A DNA stretch of 23,466 bases, taken from Saccoglossus kowalevskii (lineage: Eukaryota; Hemichordata; Enteropneusta; Harrimaniidae). Below, one piece after another: positions 1-8,395 of the stretch (position 1 is the stretch's first letter; every line of letters starts with the position of its first letter). Location of the stretch: the NCBI RefSeq assembly GCF_000003605.2, contig NW_003151264.1, positions 196,962-220,427 on the forward strand, read 5' to 3'. Position numbers and translations under genes: made by a program. The notes beneath the pieces were generated by a model. That model saw nothing but the letters and a program-made list of their open reading frames with translations. It was not told the DNA's origin and did no database searches.

Positions 1-297
1 ATTAAATGCGTACCTTATGACAGTAATGTTGCGTTTGCCCTTGCAGTAATTCAGAAATTTGTCGCGGAGAGGTGCTATTTTGTCGATATCTTCATCGGTG
101 AATGACCAAGTAGCGTGTACTTTCTGTGCGGCATATCCGGCGACATGAAGAAATACGTTGCACTGTACCTTCTCGTCTTTTGTCGTGACATCACTAGCAA
201 TTGCGTAGATGTCGTATGCTCTGAGCCAGTTCTTGTAGTTCTCGTGAATGTTGCCTTCTAGCTGGAGCGGTCCTGGAGCTTTCAATCCCGTGGTCAT
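1..297 (-). CDS. Gag-like protein of a Ty3/gypsy element (partial, C-terminus outside window)
   Basis: The reading frame is open from ATG at 297-295 to base 1: 99 codons with no stop. Visible motifs, in order, are PLQLEGNIHENYKNW near residues 10-25, VFLHVAGYAAQKV in the middle and LRDKFLNYCKGKRNITVIR near the end. This matches the recurring N-terminal Gag pattern of invertebrate gypsy elements: PxPLxLxGN, then a WxxxxxIY stretch, then FLHxAGxxAxxV, then FxxYCxxxxNxTxxRxxFN. Gag forms the particle that packages the element's RNA. The start is the first ATG after the primer-binding site. In frame upstream there is a double TAG in the LTR (351-346), so translation cannot begin much earlier. A domesticated Gag gene is possible but is not needed to explain what is seen. 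Confidence 0.75.
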   Translation of the reverse strand, partial: MTTGLKAPGPLQLEGNIHENYKNWLRAYDIYAIASDVTTKDEKVQCNVFLHVAGYAAQKVHATWSFTDEDIDKIAPLRDKFLNYCKGKRNITVIRYAFN

Positions 298-306
298 TGT
301 TGCAAA

Positions 307-324
307 ATCCCGGTTCTGACACCA
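307..324 (-). other. Primer-binding site complementary to tRNA-Leu
   Basis: On the minus strand the bases after the LTR read TGGTGTCAGAACCGGGAT. A tRNA-Leu(CAG/CAA) ending in TTCTGACA plus CCA would pair with TGGTGTCAGAAGTGGGAT, so 16 of 18 positions agree, including the first 11. The site starts directly at the LTR end, as required for minus-strand DNA priming in LTR retrotransposons. Confidence 0.78.
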
Positions 325-546
325 TGTAAAATTGACTGGTCGTGACTACTATGACGCCATGTTGAAGACTGATGCTATTTATTCAAGACTTATCAATGAC
401 GTAATATAGATTAACAAATGAGCATCGGTACAAGCATGAATACATACATTACAACCCATATCTTGCACATGCATGGTGTAATGACCAATTGCATTACTTG
501 TAAACTTTTCTTGATTACACGTGTATGTATTTGCTGTGTGCTTACA
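325..546 (-). repeat. 5' LTR of the gypsy-type element (outer boundary uncertain)
   Basis: The inner boundary is firm: on the minus strand the LTR ends in AATTTTACA right before the primer site. The outer end should begin TGTAA. Three candidates exist on the minus strand, starting at 546, 519 or 453, giving LTRs of 222, 195 or 129 bp. I show the longest. A polyadenylation signal AATAAA lies at 383-378 (minus), 53 bases before the LTR end, a normal R/U5 position. A CRE-like TGACGTAA sits at 397-404. The second LTR and the target duplication are outside the window, so the outer end cannot be settled here. Confidence 0.6.
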
Positions 547-902
547 TAAATGACAGAGGTGTTTATGGTTAAAATAAGTAACATTTTGATGATTCAGTAT
601 TCAACAAATGCAATTATTGATTTCTATGGAGATGCTTTTCTAATAGAACAAATACGAGTATGTAAATTTCACCCTCTAAAAAGCAACCGTTAGTAGATAG
701 ACTATCACAGCAATGGGCCGAGCTACTGTGGGACTAATAATAATAATAACTTTACACAACTAAATCAACAGAGGATTTAATAAGGTAAAATGACTGTGTG
801 TGGGACATGATTCGGGTGACGTATAAAGTTCCAACGAACAACTCGGTAAACAGAAATGAATAAAGGTTTATGCAAATGTACAAGATTTGTTGAGTTTCTT
901 AC
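547..902. other. Non-coding stretch between the LTR element and a minus-strand exon
   Basis: Probably the start of intron 1 of the minus-strand gene whose exon ends at 903. The minus frame stays open past the splice donor to a stop at 777, but that tail looks like read-through into the intron. A short AAT run lies at about 738-750. Nothing else was recognised. Confidence 0.4.
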
Positions 903-1022
903 CCATGCCTGGTGAGCTTGTTCTTGCTCTGCTAACTCAATCTCGTCGTCACATGGTTTATCGACTCTGAACCACAACGGATCCGACAATCTCGGAAATA
1001 ACGACGGAAATAAAGCGGCCAT
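903..1022 (-). CDS. Probable first coding exon of an unidentified host gene
   Basis: A 40-codon minus-strand frame starts at ATG 1022-1020 in a strong Kozak context (A at -3, G at +4). It ends in the codon TGG, followed immediately by a consensus splice donor GTAAGA (902-897), so the exon would end in phase 0. The peptide begins [17 protein letters not shown] and ends [14 protein letters not shown], with an acidic, glutamine-rich end. Base composition and codon choice are less AT-rich than the surroundings. The later exons must lie to the left, beyond the gypsy insertion and outside the window. I do not recognise the family. The E-x-x-H-x-x-W ending recalls U2AF35-related splicing proteins (ZRSR), but the match is far too short to name it. 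Confidence 0.5.
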
Positions 1023-1056
1023 GATTGAAATTTACCGGTCAGCTGTAATTGTGTAG

Positions 1057-1090
1057 CTAGAGGGCGCACAAGCAAACGTGCGCCACCTAG
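1057..1090. promoter_or_regulatory. Inverted pair of CTCF-like GGCGC motifs upstream of the minus-strand exon
   Basis: CTAGAGGGCGCA (1057-1068) faces TGCGCCACCTAG (1079-1090), whose reverse complement is CTAGGTGGCGCA. Each resembles the CTCF core YAGRKGGCRS; the minus-strand copy, read over 1093-1080, fits the 14-position consensus at 12 positions by eye. The pair sits 35-70 bases upstream of the ATG at 1022, where a promoter or 5' UTR would be. Confidence 0.4.
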
Positions 1091-1100
1091 CGACCGATTA

Positions 1101-1900
1101 TAAAAGCTTCCCATATTTATGTGACTCCTAACTTTTCCAGTACGTTATACTTCGCTGGTCTAGTTGCCCTGCAAATTTCTCGGGGAGATTTAATTTGTAC
1201 ATAACAAAGACAATTATATAAGGAACAAGGTAACGCCTACAAAACGGCAATGGATGACTAACTTAACACTAAATTTAACGTGTCACCTGTTATCTTTGAA
1301 TTTAAGGTAGAAGCCTACTCATCAATTAAAATACCCAGAATTTATTCATTTTGCAATAAACTGAACTCTAAGAAAATATAAGGATATTGGCCTAAAAAAA
1401 GTTGGGGGTCACCAGCCTTTTTTTTCGATAAATTGATGGTTGTATTTTAGTGGAAAGTCGCAATTTTTACACTATTATATCACTTTTACCACTGGTCCTA
1501 TGGCAGAGATATTATGCAATATCTCAAAATCTAGCCTTGTGACATAGGCTGAAAAAATCGCATATTGTTAATGATGGGATACTTTTTGTTGTTCTGAATT
1601 ATTTAAAAAATCTGGGTTTTAAAAAGTGTCAAAAAATGCAATTTTTCTTTAACACTGAGTTCTATGGAGTTGTTCTAAATTTAGGAACATGTCAACACGT
1701 CAAATGCTATTGAAGACTCATTGTAGGTCGACAACGTTTTTTGAAGTTCCCTTTTTAAGAGAATAATTTTTTTGATTGCTTGTCCATCACGGTCTATATT
1801 GTGGTTTGATATATCTTACAATGCAAGACACAACGCTGGGCTTTGCTTTATGTACATTTGTAAATGTCGATCATCAGCTGCCAACGGTGATTGGCTCAGG
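1101..1900. other. AT-rich stretch without recognisable gene
   Basis: Contains a plus-strand TATAAAAG at about 1100, an 8-bp-stem hairpin GAGATATT-ATGC-AATATCTC at 1506-1525, and homopolymer T and A runs. The short plus-strand frame beginning at 1776 has no features of a protein. Nothing else was seen. Confidence 0.5.
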
Positions 1901-1919
1901 CACAGGTGTTGAAGGACTA

Positions 1920-2520
1920 TCGGGGGGGGGGATTCTTTTCCTCTGGGTTCTCCACACTTGTCAGGGGGGAATCTCGTCTCGTCTCTCTATTGCGTCCCCT
2001 TGAGGTACGGGATCGGGAAAGTCACTTACGCCTTACAGTCAAATAAGACACACACAACGAAATACGTTTCAACTCTCGTCTTAGTCGATCAGTCGAGTAC
2101 TCTACAAGACACAGCGCCCTGGGGAAAAGTCCCCAAGACTATCGCAAGGCTGAACCAAGACTCTCCCAAGACTGTGCTTAGACTCGCACCAAGGCTCTCC
2201 AGGACTGGACTTGTCCTGGTCTACTCGCCAAGACCAACTAAAACTCTCTTTATTCATTTTCCAAACTCTAACCAATTACAAAGCAGTAAAAAGACTCTAG
2301 GGCGTAACCTTCAATCATAAAGCCAATCACACTAAGTACTGAACACGTCATATCTTTTGATTAATCGTTCACTACATTAATAACTACGGATATCAACTGT
2401 CAGAAATCGTAGTCAGAATAGCGACGGTTATCTCGTAATTAGTTCCAAATCCTGAGCCAAGTTCCGTCCAAAACTTCAAATAAGCCTAAACGATGACAGA
2501 CATAACACAGCGATTCGCTA
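1920..2520. repeat. GC-richer patch with degenerate CCAAGACT repeats
   Basis: Base composition rises abruptly here. A G run at 1922-1931 is followed by a second G run before GAATC near 1965. A hairpin TGGGGA-AAAG-TCCCCA lies at about 2119-2134. Right after it, at about 2131-2215, variants of CCAAGACT and CCAAGGCTCT recur six or seven times at 10-25 base spacing. The plus frame 1958-2320 is open through this patch, but its peptide is only a by-product of the repeats. Probably part of an unidentified interspersed element. Confidence 0.35.
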
Positions 2521-3540
2521 ATAATCAGCTAATTAAGTCGGTCAACAGATACGTGTAAACAAATTCATGACAGGACTGTGGCTCAAGTAAATTGTCTACG
2601 TCCACAATGCGCGCGCCCTGACGTGACATAGCAACTGCGACCGCTCGCATATTCACAATAAGGCGCTTGCTGATTGGATAATGTTGAACTATGCCATTAA
2701 CTATGATGTTACAATACCATTTTGATTTACTAGTATAAAAATGTTTATTTATAACGACCACAGCTATATGCCCTTCACTGTAACGTTGCATTTCCACTTT
2801 GAAAACATGTAGAACACCACTCTCAGAACAAGCTAAAACATAAAATATATTAAAAGTAGATACCATGCTCTCGAGTTCCTGTCCATATTAATTTGAGAGT
2901 ACTAGTATTTAAGAATATTATACCTTAGACAAACATATCTATGATGTAACTAACAAACAACAACAACTATTGTTTGATAATCTAACTTCATTTAGAATGT
3001 TCGCTTAAATTCACATTCTACAGTTAATTTTTCGATACTCATCCACAATCTCAACATTTGATCGTGTATATATTGGTCAGTGGATTTGCAAAGTGGAAAT
3101 GAATCTTTCTTTTTAAGATAAGTTCATTGTCCGCTGTACGACATCTTCTCCACCCATGGTTTGTTTATTCTCATCGGCCGTCGCCTCGCCATGTTCTTAG
3201 GGACATTTATATAGATTTATAATATAAGCTCATGAAATGTTTCCTAGACAGTTTTATACAGCTATGATCTGCCACGTTGAGCTTCTGTACCAATTTAAAA
3301 ATTAGGACGATTAAGCCTGAACTCCAAGATTCAGGAAATGTGTTTGACTTGAATACAATATAGTTTGTGAAGAGGATTTAGTGAACCTATGCTGTCCATG
3401 TTTTGAGTATTTAGTTTGATATTAAATCTTCTCAGTGGTGCTGCTTTGTTATTTGTTCATAATTTCATAGTTTTTTTTCTATTTAACTTTTCGGGATTGA
3501 TGTTCCGATTGTCAGGTAAATTGCCTTCCCTCTCCTTAAA
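2521..3540. other. Mostly unannotated; one CpG-dense patch
   Basis: The only notable part is 2600-2680: many CpGs in an AT-rich background, a CRE-like TGACGTGA (2619-2626) and an inverted CCAAT box (ATTGG, 2673-2677). This could be a promoter remnant or part of a repeat. A minus-strand frame of 113 codons (2866-2525) crosses it, but the peptide shows no known motif. From 2870 to 3540 nothing was recognised. Confidence 0.35.
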
Positions 3541-3956
3541 CTTGGAGTTGATTTCATTACTGTGATACTCATGCCGAGATGATTGATGTATTCTATAATG
3601 ACATAATTTCTGCATTATTGCATGATGCAGAAAATTCTATTCCATGTGTTCATTATTCCAAAAAGAATATTGTACCAGTTTGAAACACATTAGTCAAGGA
3701 TCTTCACGACAAAGCACGAACGGACTTCTGGATTTGGAAAGATAAGGGTTTTCCGAAATCTGGCCCTTTCTTTGAGATAATGTGTAGATATAAAGCACAG
3801 TTCAAGAGACTTGCTAATTGTAAGAAAAATTTCGTGCGAACGCTTGAGCAGAAAAGCTTAAAAATTACCCGAATGGCTACTGTAAAGCAATAACAAATCA
3901 TAAAAGTAAAGCTCCAGCGCCCTCCTCGGTGGGTGGGTGTGCAGGGGACGTGAAGG

Positions 3957-4766
3957 TTGCTGAGATGTGGAAACAACACTATGAATCGATTCTGTATAAA
4001 ACCGGTATTGACATTACACCTGTCATTCCAACTAATAAGTTTTGTGAAGACATTGTGGCTCATCAGAGTTAAAGATCTGAAACTGGATGTATCTCCCGGC
4101 ATTGACGGTATCATTTCTGAACATTTTAGGTTTGCGCCCTCTAGAGTTTATGTAGTATTATCTCCTTGTTTTACTGCTATATTTGTTCATGGGATTATTC
4201 CTACACATCTTATGACCACTGTCCCAATACTAAAAGATTCGGGGCGTGGTATCTGTGATAAATCAAATTACCGTCCAGTTGCTGTGACAACAGTTGCATC
4301 TAAATTGTTAGAGAGAATATGGCTTAATCGTTGCACTGGGTGTCTATCTATTACAAATAACCAATTTGGTTTTAAACCTGGTCATGGCACTGGTATGTCA
4401 ATTTTTGCTTTGAAGAAAATTTTACACTATTATAAGCGTCGTAATACTCCAGTTTTTGTCACTTTTATTGATGCTTCTAAAGCTTTCGATTATGTTCTCC
4501 ATGATATTATGTTTGAAAAATTATTGGCCAGGGGTGTTAAGTCTTTCTTAATTAAAGTATTGGCTTATTGGTATAGATGTCAAGAATTTGTGGTTCGTTG
4601 GAATGGTCATTTATCAGATTCGTTTGGTGCTCAATATGGTGTGAAACAAGGAGGCATTATGTCTTCTATCTTATTCACAGTTTATTTAGATGATCTTAGT
4701 AAGAATTTATCAGCTCTTCCATATGGTTATTTACTCGGTGGCTACAAGGTCAACCACCTGATATAA
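3957..4766 (+). pseudogene. LINE reverse transcriptase core, disabled at the YADD box
   Basis: The longest open piece of the LINE. From about residue 40 onward it carries the RT signature blocks: PGIDGI, VPILKD, NYRPVAVTTVASKLLERI, NNQFGFKPGHGT, VFVTFIDASKAFD (block A with the first catalytic Asp) and GVKQGGIMSSILFTVYLDDL (block B). The first ~38 residues are out of the original frame; a neighbouring frame (DVKVAEMWKQHYES) continues the true protein there. The frame stops at TAA 4764-4766, exactly where the Tyr of YADD belongs. The next codons read Ser-Asp-Asp-Ile-Val-Ile-Phe. One point change thus removes the catalytic box, and the preceding Met is Ile. This is a dead copy. Confidence 0.85.
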
Positions 4767-5467
4767 TCTGATGACATTGTCATTTTTCTACGGATCATAA
4801 AGTCAGCAGATGTTAGTGGATGCATGTGGCCAGTTCGGTAACCGGTGTTCAGTTCTCTTTGATGAAAAGAAGACTATATGTATGCTTTTTTCAACCTCGC
4901 ATTAGAATAATTAACTTCAGTGTCTATCCATTGATGATGGTAGAATTCTTAAGTATGTTGACGTGTATAAATATTTGGGTCATTTAAATAACCTCTGATG
5001 ATAGTGATATATTTAACAACATTAGAATGTGTTATGTTAGAGGCAATTATTCGTGGTTTTAAGTTTGCATCATTGCCTGTTAAGTGTAATGTTTTCACTG
5101 TTTTTGTGATGTTCTATATTGTTCTTATTTATAGGGTAATTTCACCATTCAGTCTTATTGCAATTTACGCAGAGCTCATTCACAAGTTTTTCGAAAATTG
5201 TCCGGTTTTAAACACTCTTATGTTCAAAGCAATAGTTTTATGTTTGTTGGTTTATCTATTTTAACGTTTGACGAAATTGTTAGGATGAAGTGTTTTAGTT
5301 TTCTTTCACGTTTGCACTTGTCTGACAACCCACTTGTTACAGCTGTATTATTCATTTCTATTTTGTTGGATAGTGTTTTATGGAGACTGTGGTGCAAAAG
5401 AATTTGTTGATGTGTACATATTTTTTAACTTCTATGGATTATTCTTTTTTAATCTGAAATAAATCTC

Positions 5468-5494
5468 AATAATAATAATAATAATAATAATAAT
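5468..5494 (+). repeat. (AAT)9 microsatellite, LINE 3' tail
   Basis: Nine AAT units directly follow AATAAATCTC in the 3' UTR of the upstream LINE. A simple-repeat tail is usual for LINE clades that do not end in poly(A). Confidence 0.8.
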
Positions 5495-5584
5495 TACATT
5501 GAGAATTTAGTATTATATATTACATGTAAAATTCGTTACCCACTGATCAGTTGCTGCTGGGTCATTTGTGTGTTTGAAGTTATT

Positions 5585-6493
5585 ATGACCAACTTTATTT
5601 CTTATATACATCAATGATATCTACACTTCTTCAGAAATTTATAATTTTAGGTTTTATGCAGACGACTCGAATTTATTTTACACAATTAAAAATACAAATA
5701 ATCTTAATTTACACTTCCTAAAAGGTGAGTTGATCAAGGTTACAGAGTCGTGCGATGCCAACAAGCTGACTATAAACAGAGCCAAAACCCAATATTTAGC
5801 AACTCGTAGCAGTAAGAGAAAGATAACATCATCTAGAGTTCTCTGACTGAATGACACAACAATTCACGAAGTGGATAGTGCATCATTCATTGGAATCACT
5901 ATAGATAAACACTTATTATGGAAAAACCAAATCCTGGGGGCAAAGAAAACATCAGCAGACTTACGAGTATTTCCCTTAAACTTCGTTACAGTGTTCCTCA
6001 ATCAATTCCTGTTATGATTTATAATGCTCTGATACTCTCCCGTATTCCATATGGCTTTAGAGGTAAGGGGGTAATACCTATTCTACTTATTTAAATGAGA
6101 TTGTTCCTATTCAAAAAAAAATATTAGAATAATTACTTTTAGTGACAGACATGCACCATCAGAACCATTATTTAGAAAACTAGGAATTTTGGATATATTC
6201 AAACAACACAAGTTATAACTTTGTCCACGATGTTATTAATAACAGGTTGCCATAAATATTCCAAGATTACTACGCCCCAATTTGTCATTCACATAATACC
6301 AGACAAAATCAAAGAAATTATCTTTAAATAACCCAAATTAAACATAAAGCAGGAGAGTTCACCATTAAGTATGCAGGAGTAAAACTATGGAATAGCATTC
6401 CAAATCATATCAGGAAATATACAATGTAGGATTACTTTTAAAAAGGAATACAAAAATTACCTACATGCTAATTACACATATTTTCCAACTTAA
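5585..6493 (+). mobile_element. Second LINE remnant: RT from the YADD box to the C-terminus
   Basis: A different LINE family from the one upstream. From 5589 one frame reads PTLFLIYINDIYTSS and reaches an intact RFYADDSNLFY (YADD at 5655-5666). It continues with ANKLTINRAKTQYLATR and, after one TGA at 5844-5846, with VDSASFIGITIDKHLLW. Frameshifts follow. The order then is IYNALILSRIPYGF (near 6018), LNEIVPIQKKIL (6093), RIITFSDRHAPSEPLFRKLG (6127), FTIKYAGVKLWNSIPNHIRK (6360-6419) and, after a TAG, ITFKKEYKNYLHANYTYF, ending at TAA 6491-6493. This is the palm, thumb and C-terminal end of a non-LTR RT, truncated at the 5' side. The first LINE's AAT tail ends less than 100 bases before it. Confidence 0.8.
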
Positions 6494-7148
6494 AAATATA
6501 TAAAAAATAATATTTTCTTAAATTGCATTTCTTGCACTTCCAGGTTTTTTTGACTGTCTCACTACTATTCTTATTTCCTAGTTGCTAATCGTATGAAGTA
6601 CAGAGTTAAACGTCAGTATGCTTGCTCTTCTTGAAGTTGCCATCAATATAACTCTTTGGTGTTGGCATGCGTTTGTAAAAATTTAAATTGTCAATACGAG
6701 AGTTGAAATACCCAAGTATCATCATATCTCCATGGAAAAAAATAATTTTGTTATATTATTTTTCAGTTATGGAAACAAATTAGTTCGAAGTAATTTGTGT
6801 AATTTACAGAAAAGTAAATGTTTAGCGTAGTCACTAATTATAGTAATGTTTTATACACAAGCAGTGACGTCATTTGAAAATGTTCCAATGTTGAAATCTG
6901 TCGTTCAGTTTCAAGTTGAATTATGACATTTATAATTCTTTACAAAAATAAAGGGATGGGTTGATTTTGTAGATAGTACTACAAAAAAATATTTTTTTGT
7001 TTTCATATGTAAATATTGAGGCATTGCTAGATTCCAGAGATAGACTAAGTTCAGAATTTTAGAGATGAATGAGAGTTCTTTCTTAACTATTGAACAACTT
7101 GAGAAAGCTGGTGTCGAACCATGATTTGGCGTTGGAAGTATTGTATGT
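6494..7148. other. AT-rich stretch, no gene seen
   Basis: The first part may be the 3' UTR of the LINE ending at 6493. The rest is AT-rich with T and A runs. The minus frame 7159-6911 shows no protein signature. Confidence 0.4.
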
Positions 7149-7755
7149 ATGCAGCCCAAGCCCCCCCACTCCCTATATTTAGGGGGGGGCCTATGCTTGT
7201 TCCCTCATTTTTTGACCCCCCCTATCTAGGGAAAAGAAGAAAATTTAACCCCCCCCTTTCACGGGCTTTTCCGATGAATTTCACCCCCTATCTAGAAAAC
7301 TTTTCAGTCTAGAACTCCTTTTAAACCCCCCCCCCCTTTTTTGTATACTGTAAAGGGGTTAATTATTCACTGGGTTTTAATTTAGCTTATTTCGCTGACT
7401 GGAAAAATGCGCTAAATTAAAACCCAGTGAATATGTAAAATTTAGCATAGAACACATTATCTAAATGACGAAACCGTGAATTTAAAACCCACTGATTATG
7501 CCTGAAATGGTAAATCAGTGAAATTTAAACCCAGTGAAAATTAGTCATTTTACAGTATCTCGGGAAGTGTTTTGAAATACACCCCCTATTTTGAGAATCT
7601 CGGGAAAACAAGCAAAAAATACCCCCTTTTCTACGATTTTCTCGGGAAAATGTTCCCGAGACAGATCGTCAAAAAGTACCCTCTTTCCCGAGAAAATGGG
7701 AACGCGCATGCGGCCCCCTATGGATCCTGAGTGGGGGGGGGGGGTATGCAGTGAC
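7149..7755. mobile_element. C-rich foldback element, split by a younger MITE
   Basis: The two outer arms are inverted copies. The left arm from 7160 reads C-run, CCACTC, AT-rich spacer, TAGGGGG, CC, ATGC, GTTCCC. The reverse complement of the right arm from about 7745 reads C-run, CACTC, spacer, ATAGGGGG, CC, GCATGC, GTTCCC, with homology over at least 50 bases. Inside are several CCCCCTAT and CTCGGGAA motifs, and one perfect hairpin CTCGGGAA-AATG-TTCCCGAG at 7641-7660. No ORF of substance is present. Probably a non-autonomous foldback or MITE-type element. A second inverted-repeat element occupies its centre. Confidence 0.5.
7346..7557. mobile_element. 212-bp MITE with TACTGTAAA termini and AAACCCAGTGAA core repeats
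   Basis: The ends are inverted: TACTGTAAA at 7346 and TTTACAGTA ending at 7557, with similarity of about 40 bp including TTCACTGGGTTT. If TA is the duplicated target, the element proper is CTGTAAA...TTTACAG flanked by TA, as in Tc1/mariner MITEs. Inside, variants of AATTTAAACCCAGTGAA occur four times, one of them inverted. The inverted one (7364-7386) is perfectly complementary over 23 bases to 7411-7433, with a 24-base spacer, giving a strong hairpin. No coding capacity. It interrupts the C-rich foldback element, so it is the younger insertion. Confidence 0.75.
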
Positions 7756-7777
7756 CTATTTAGTACTGTTTTATCGG

Positions 7778-7808
7778 ACAGTGACCGAACAGTGACCGAA
7801 CAGTGACC
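7778..7808 (+). repeat. 11-bp tandem repeat, ACAGTGACCGA x 2.8
   Basis: Exact units start at 7778, 7789 and 7800 (the last cut after 9 bases). A similar GCAGTGACC precedes it at about 7749, next to the end of the foldback element. Confidence 0.85.
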
Positions 7809-7879
7809 AGTCGACTGACGGTAAACAACTGTGACACACCACTTAAAACAGCAACAACAACAAAATACTCATCCGGCAT

Positions 7880-8395
7880 ACATATTTACAAAAACAATAT
7901 TTACTTATTTCATCTTACTTCTCGACCATTTGGATCATTACAGTATCATGAATTATGCCTTCGTTTTAATTTATTATCACCTGCGAATCGTAGACATTTT
8001 CTTGACTCCGTCTTTTTGTATAAATGTCTTAATAATATTTTTGATTCTCCCTACACTATTTCCACCATTACTTTTTATGCTCCCTCCAGAAATCTCCGCT
8101 CCGTATATCCCTTCAAACTATCTCTTTGTCACAGTAATATATTCTTTCATCCCTCGTTATCTTGACTTTTTAAATTGTATTTATATTGCTGATTCAGTAG
8201 ACATTTTTATGAGTCTATCTTCTTTTAAGTCATCAGTTTTAAATGCCATAAGTTGAGCTTTGGGTGTTTCTTTTGATTTTATATTATTTTTGTAAATACA
8301 TGTATTTTTGTATTTGTATTTTATGAGTGCCTGTAATTGGGGAAACCTTTTAGTGTCTCAAGTAAATAGATAAATAAAATAAATAAATAAATAAA
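7880..8395 (+). mobile_element. Third LINE remnant: C-terminal domain and TAAA tail
   Basis: Two overlapping plus frames carry one protein. The first reads SLQYHELCLRFNLLSPANRR and FLDSVFLYKCLNNIFDSPY, then SRNLRSVYPFKLSLCHSN. After a frameshift near 8150 it continues as SLSSFKSSVLNAIS, ending at TGA 8254-8256. This arrangement (a FLYK-LNN-DSP block, then SRNLRS, then a short terminal helix) is the end of a CR1/Jockey-like LINE ORF2 (family knowledge; clade not assigned). The 3' UTR ends with AGTAAATAG followed by TAAA/TAAAA units to 8395. The catalytic RT is absent, so this is a 5'-truncated copy. It lies just upstream of the SHMT promoter. Confidence 0.7.

Larger units (their letters stand above)
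1..546 (-). mobile_element. 5' end of a Ty3/gypsy-type LTR retrotransposon
   Basis: Read on the minus strand, the order is LTR (about 546 to 325), primer-binding site starting at the very next base (324), then a Gag-like ORF beginning at 297 and leaving the window at base 1. This is the canonical 5' layout of an LTR retrotransposon. The tRNA-Leu primer site and the style of Gag match Ty3/gypsy elements of marine invertebrates such as the SURL and Steamer groups (family knowledge). Protease, reverse transcriptase, integrase and the 3' LTR would lie to the left, outside the window, so the element cannot be judged intact or solo. The Gag part that is visible has no stop codon or frameshift, which suggests a fairly young insertion. 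Confidence 0.8.
3541..5494 (+). mobile_element. Decayed non-LTR retrotransposon (LINE), ORF2 region and 3' tail
   Basis: LINE protein sequence can be followed in all three plus frames in the correct order. From 3582 comes a pre-RT linker (IDVFYNDIISALLHDAENS), then near 3692 VKDLHDKARTDFW, and near 3950 DVKVAEMWKQHYESILY. The reverse transcriptase core (4030-4760) is followed by a thumb region (QQMLVDACGQFGN near 4805, LKYVDVYKYLGH near 4950) and a C-terminal domain (MFVGLSILTFDEIVRMK to RLWCKRIC, stop at 5408-5410). A short 3' UTR ends in AATAAA and an (AAT)9 tail. At least four frameshifts and several stops make it inactive. The endonuclease domain is missing or unrecognisable, so it is 5'-truncated or decayed there. 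Confidence 0.85.

Noticed and set aside
316-320. A splice acceptor (TGTCAG) in phase 0 that would join the exon at 1022-903 to the Gag-like frame.
   Set aside because: The CAG is part of the tRNA-Leu primer-binding site directly beside the LTR end, and no pyrimidine tract precedes it. The matching phase has a one in three chance.
1776-2320. Two overlapping plus-strand frames of 75 and 120 codons.
   Set aside because: Their peptides reflect G runs and the CCAAGACT repeats, with no domain, no conserved motif and no splice signals.
2525-2866. Minus-strand frame of 113 codons.
   Set aside because: No recognisable motif, and nothing around it suggests a gene. Kept only as part of the 2521-3540 description.
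4998-5264. Plus-strand frame of 88 hydrophobic codons resembling a membrane protein.
   Set aside because: It is an off-frame reading of the T-rich LINE C-terminal domain; the true LINE protein lies in the other frames.
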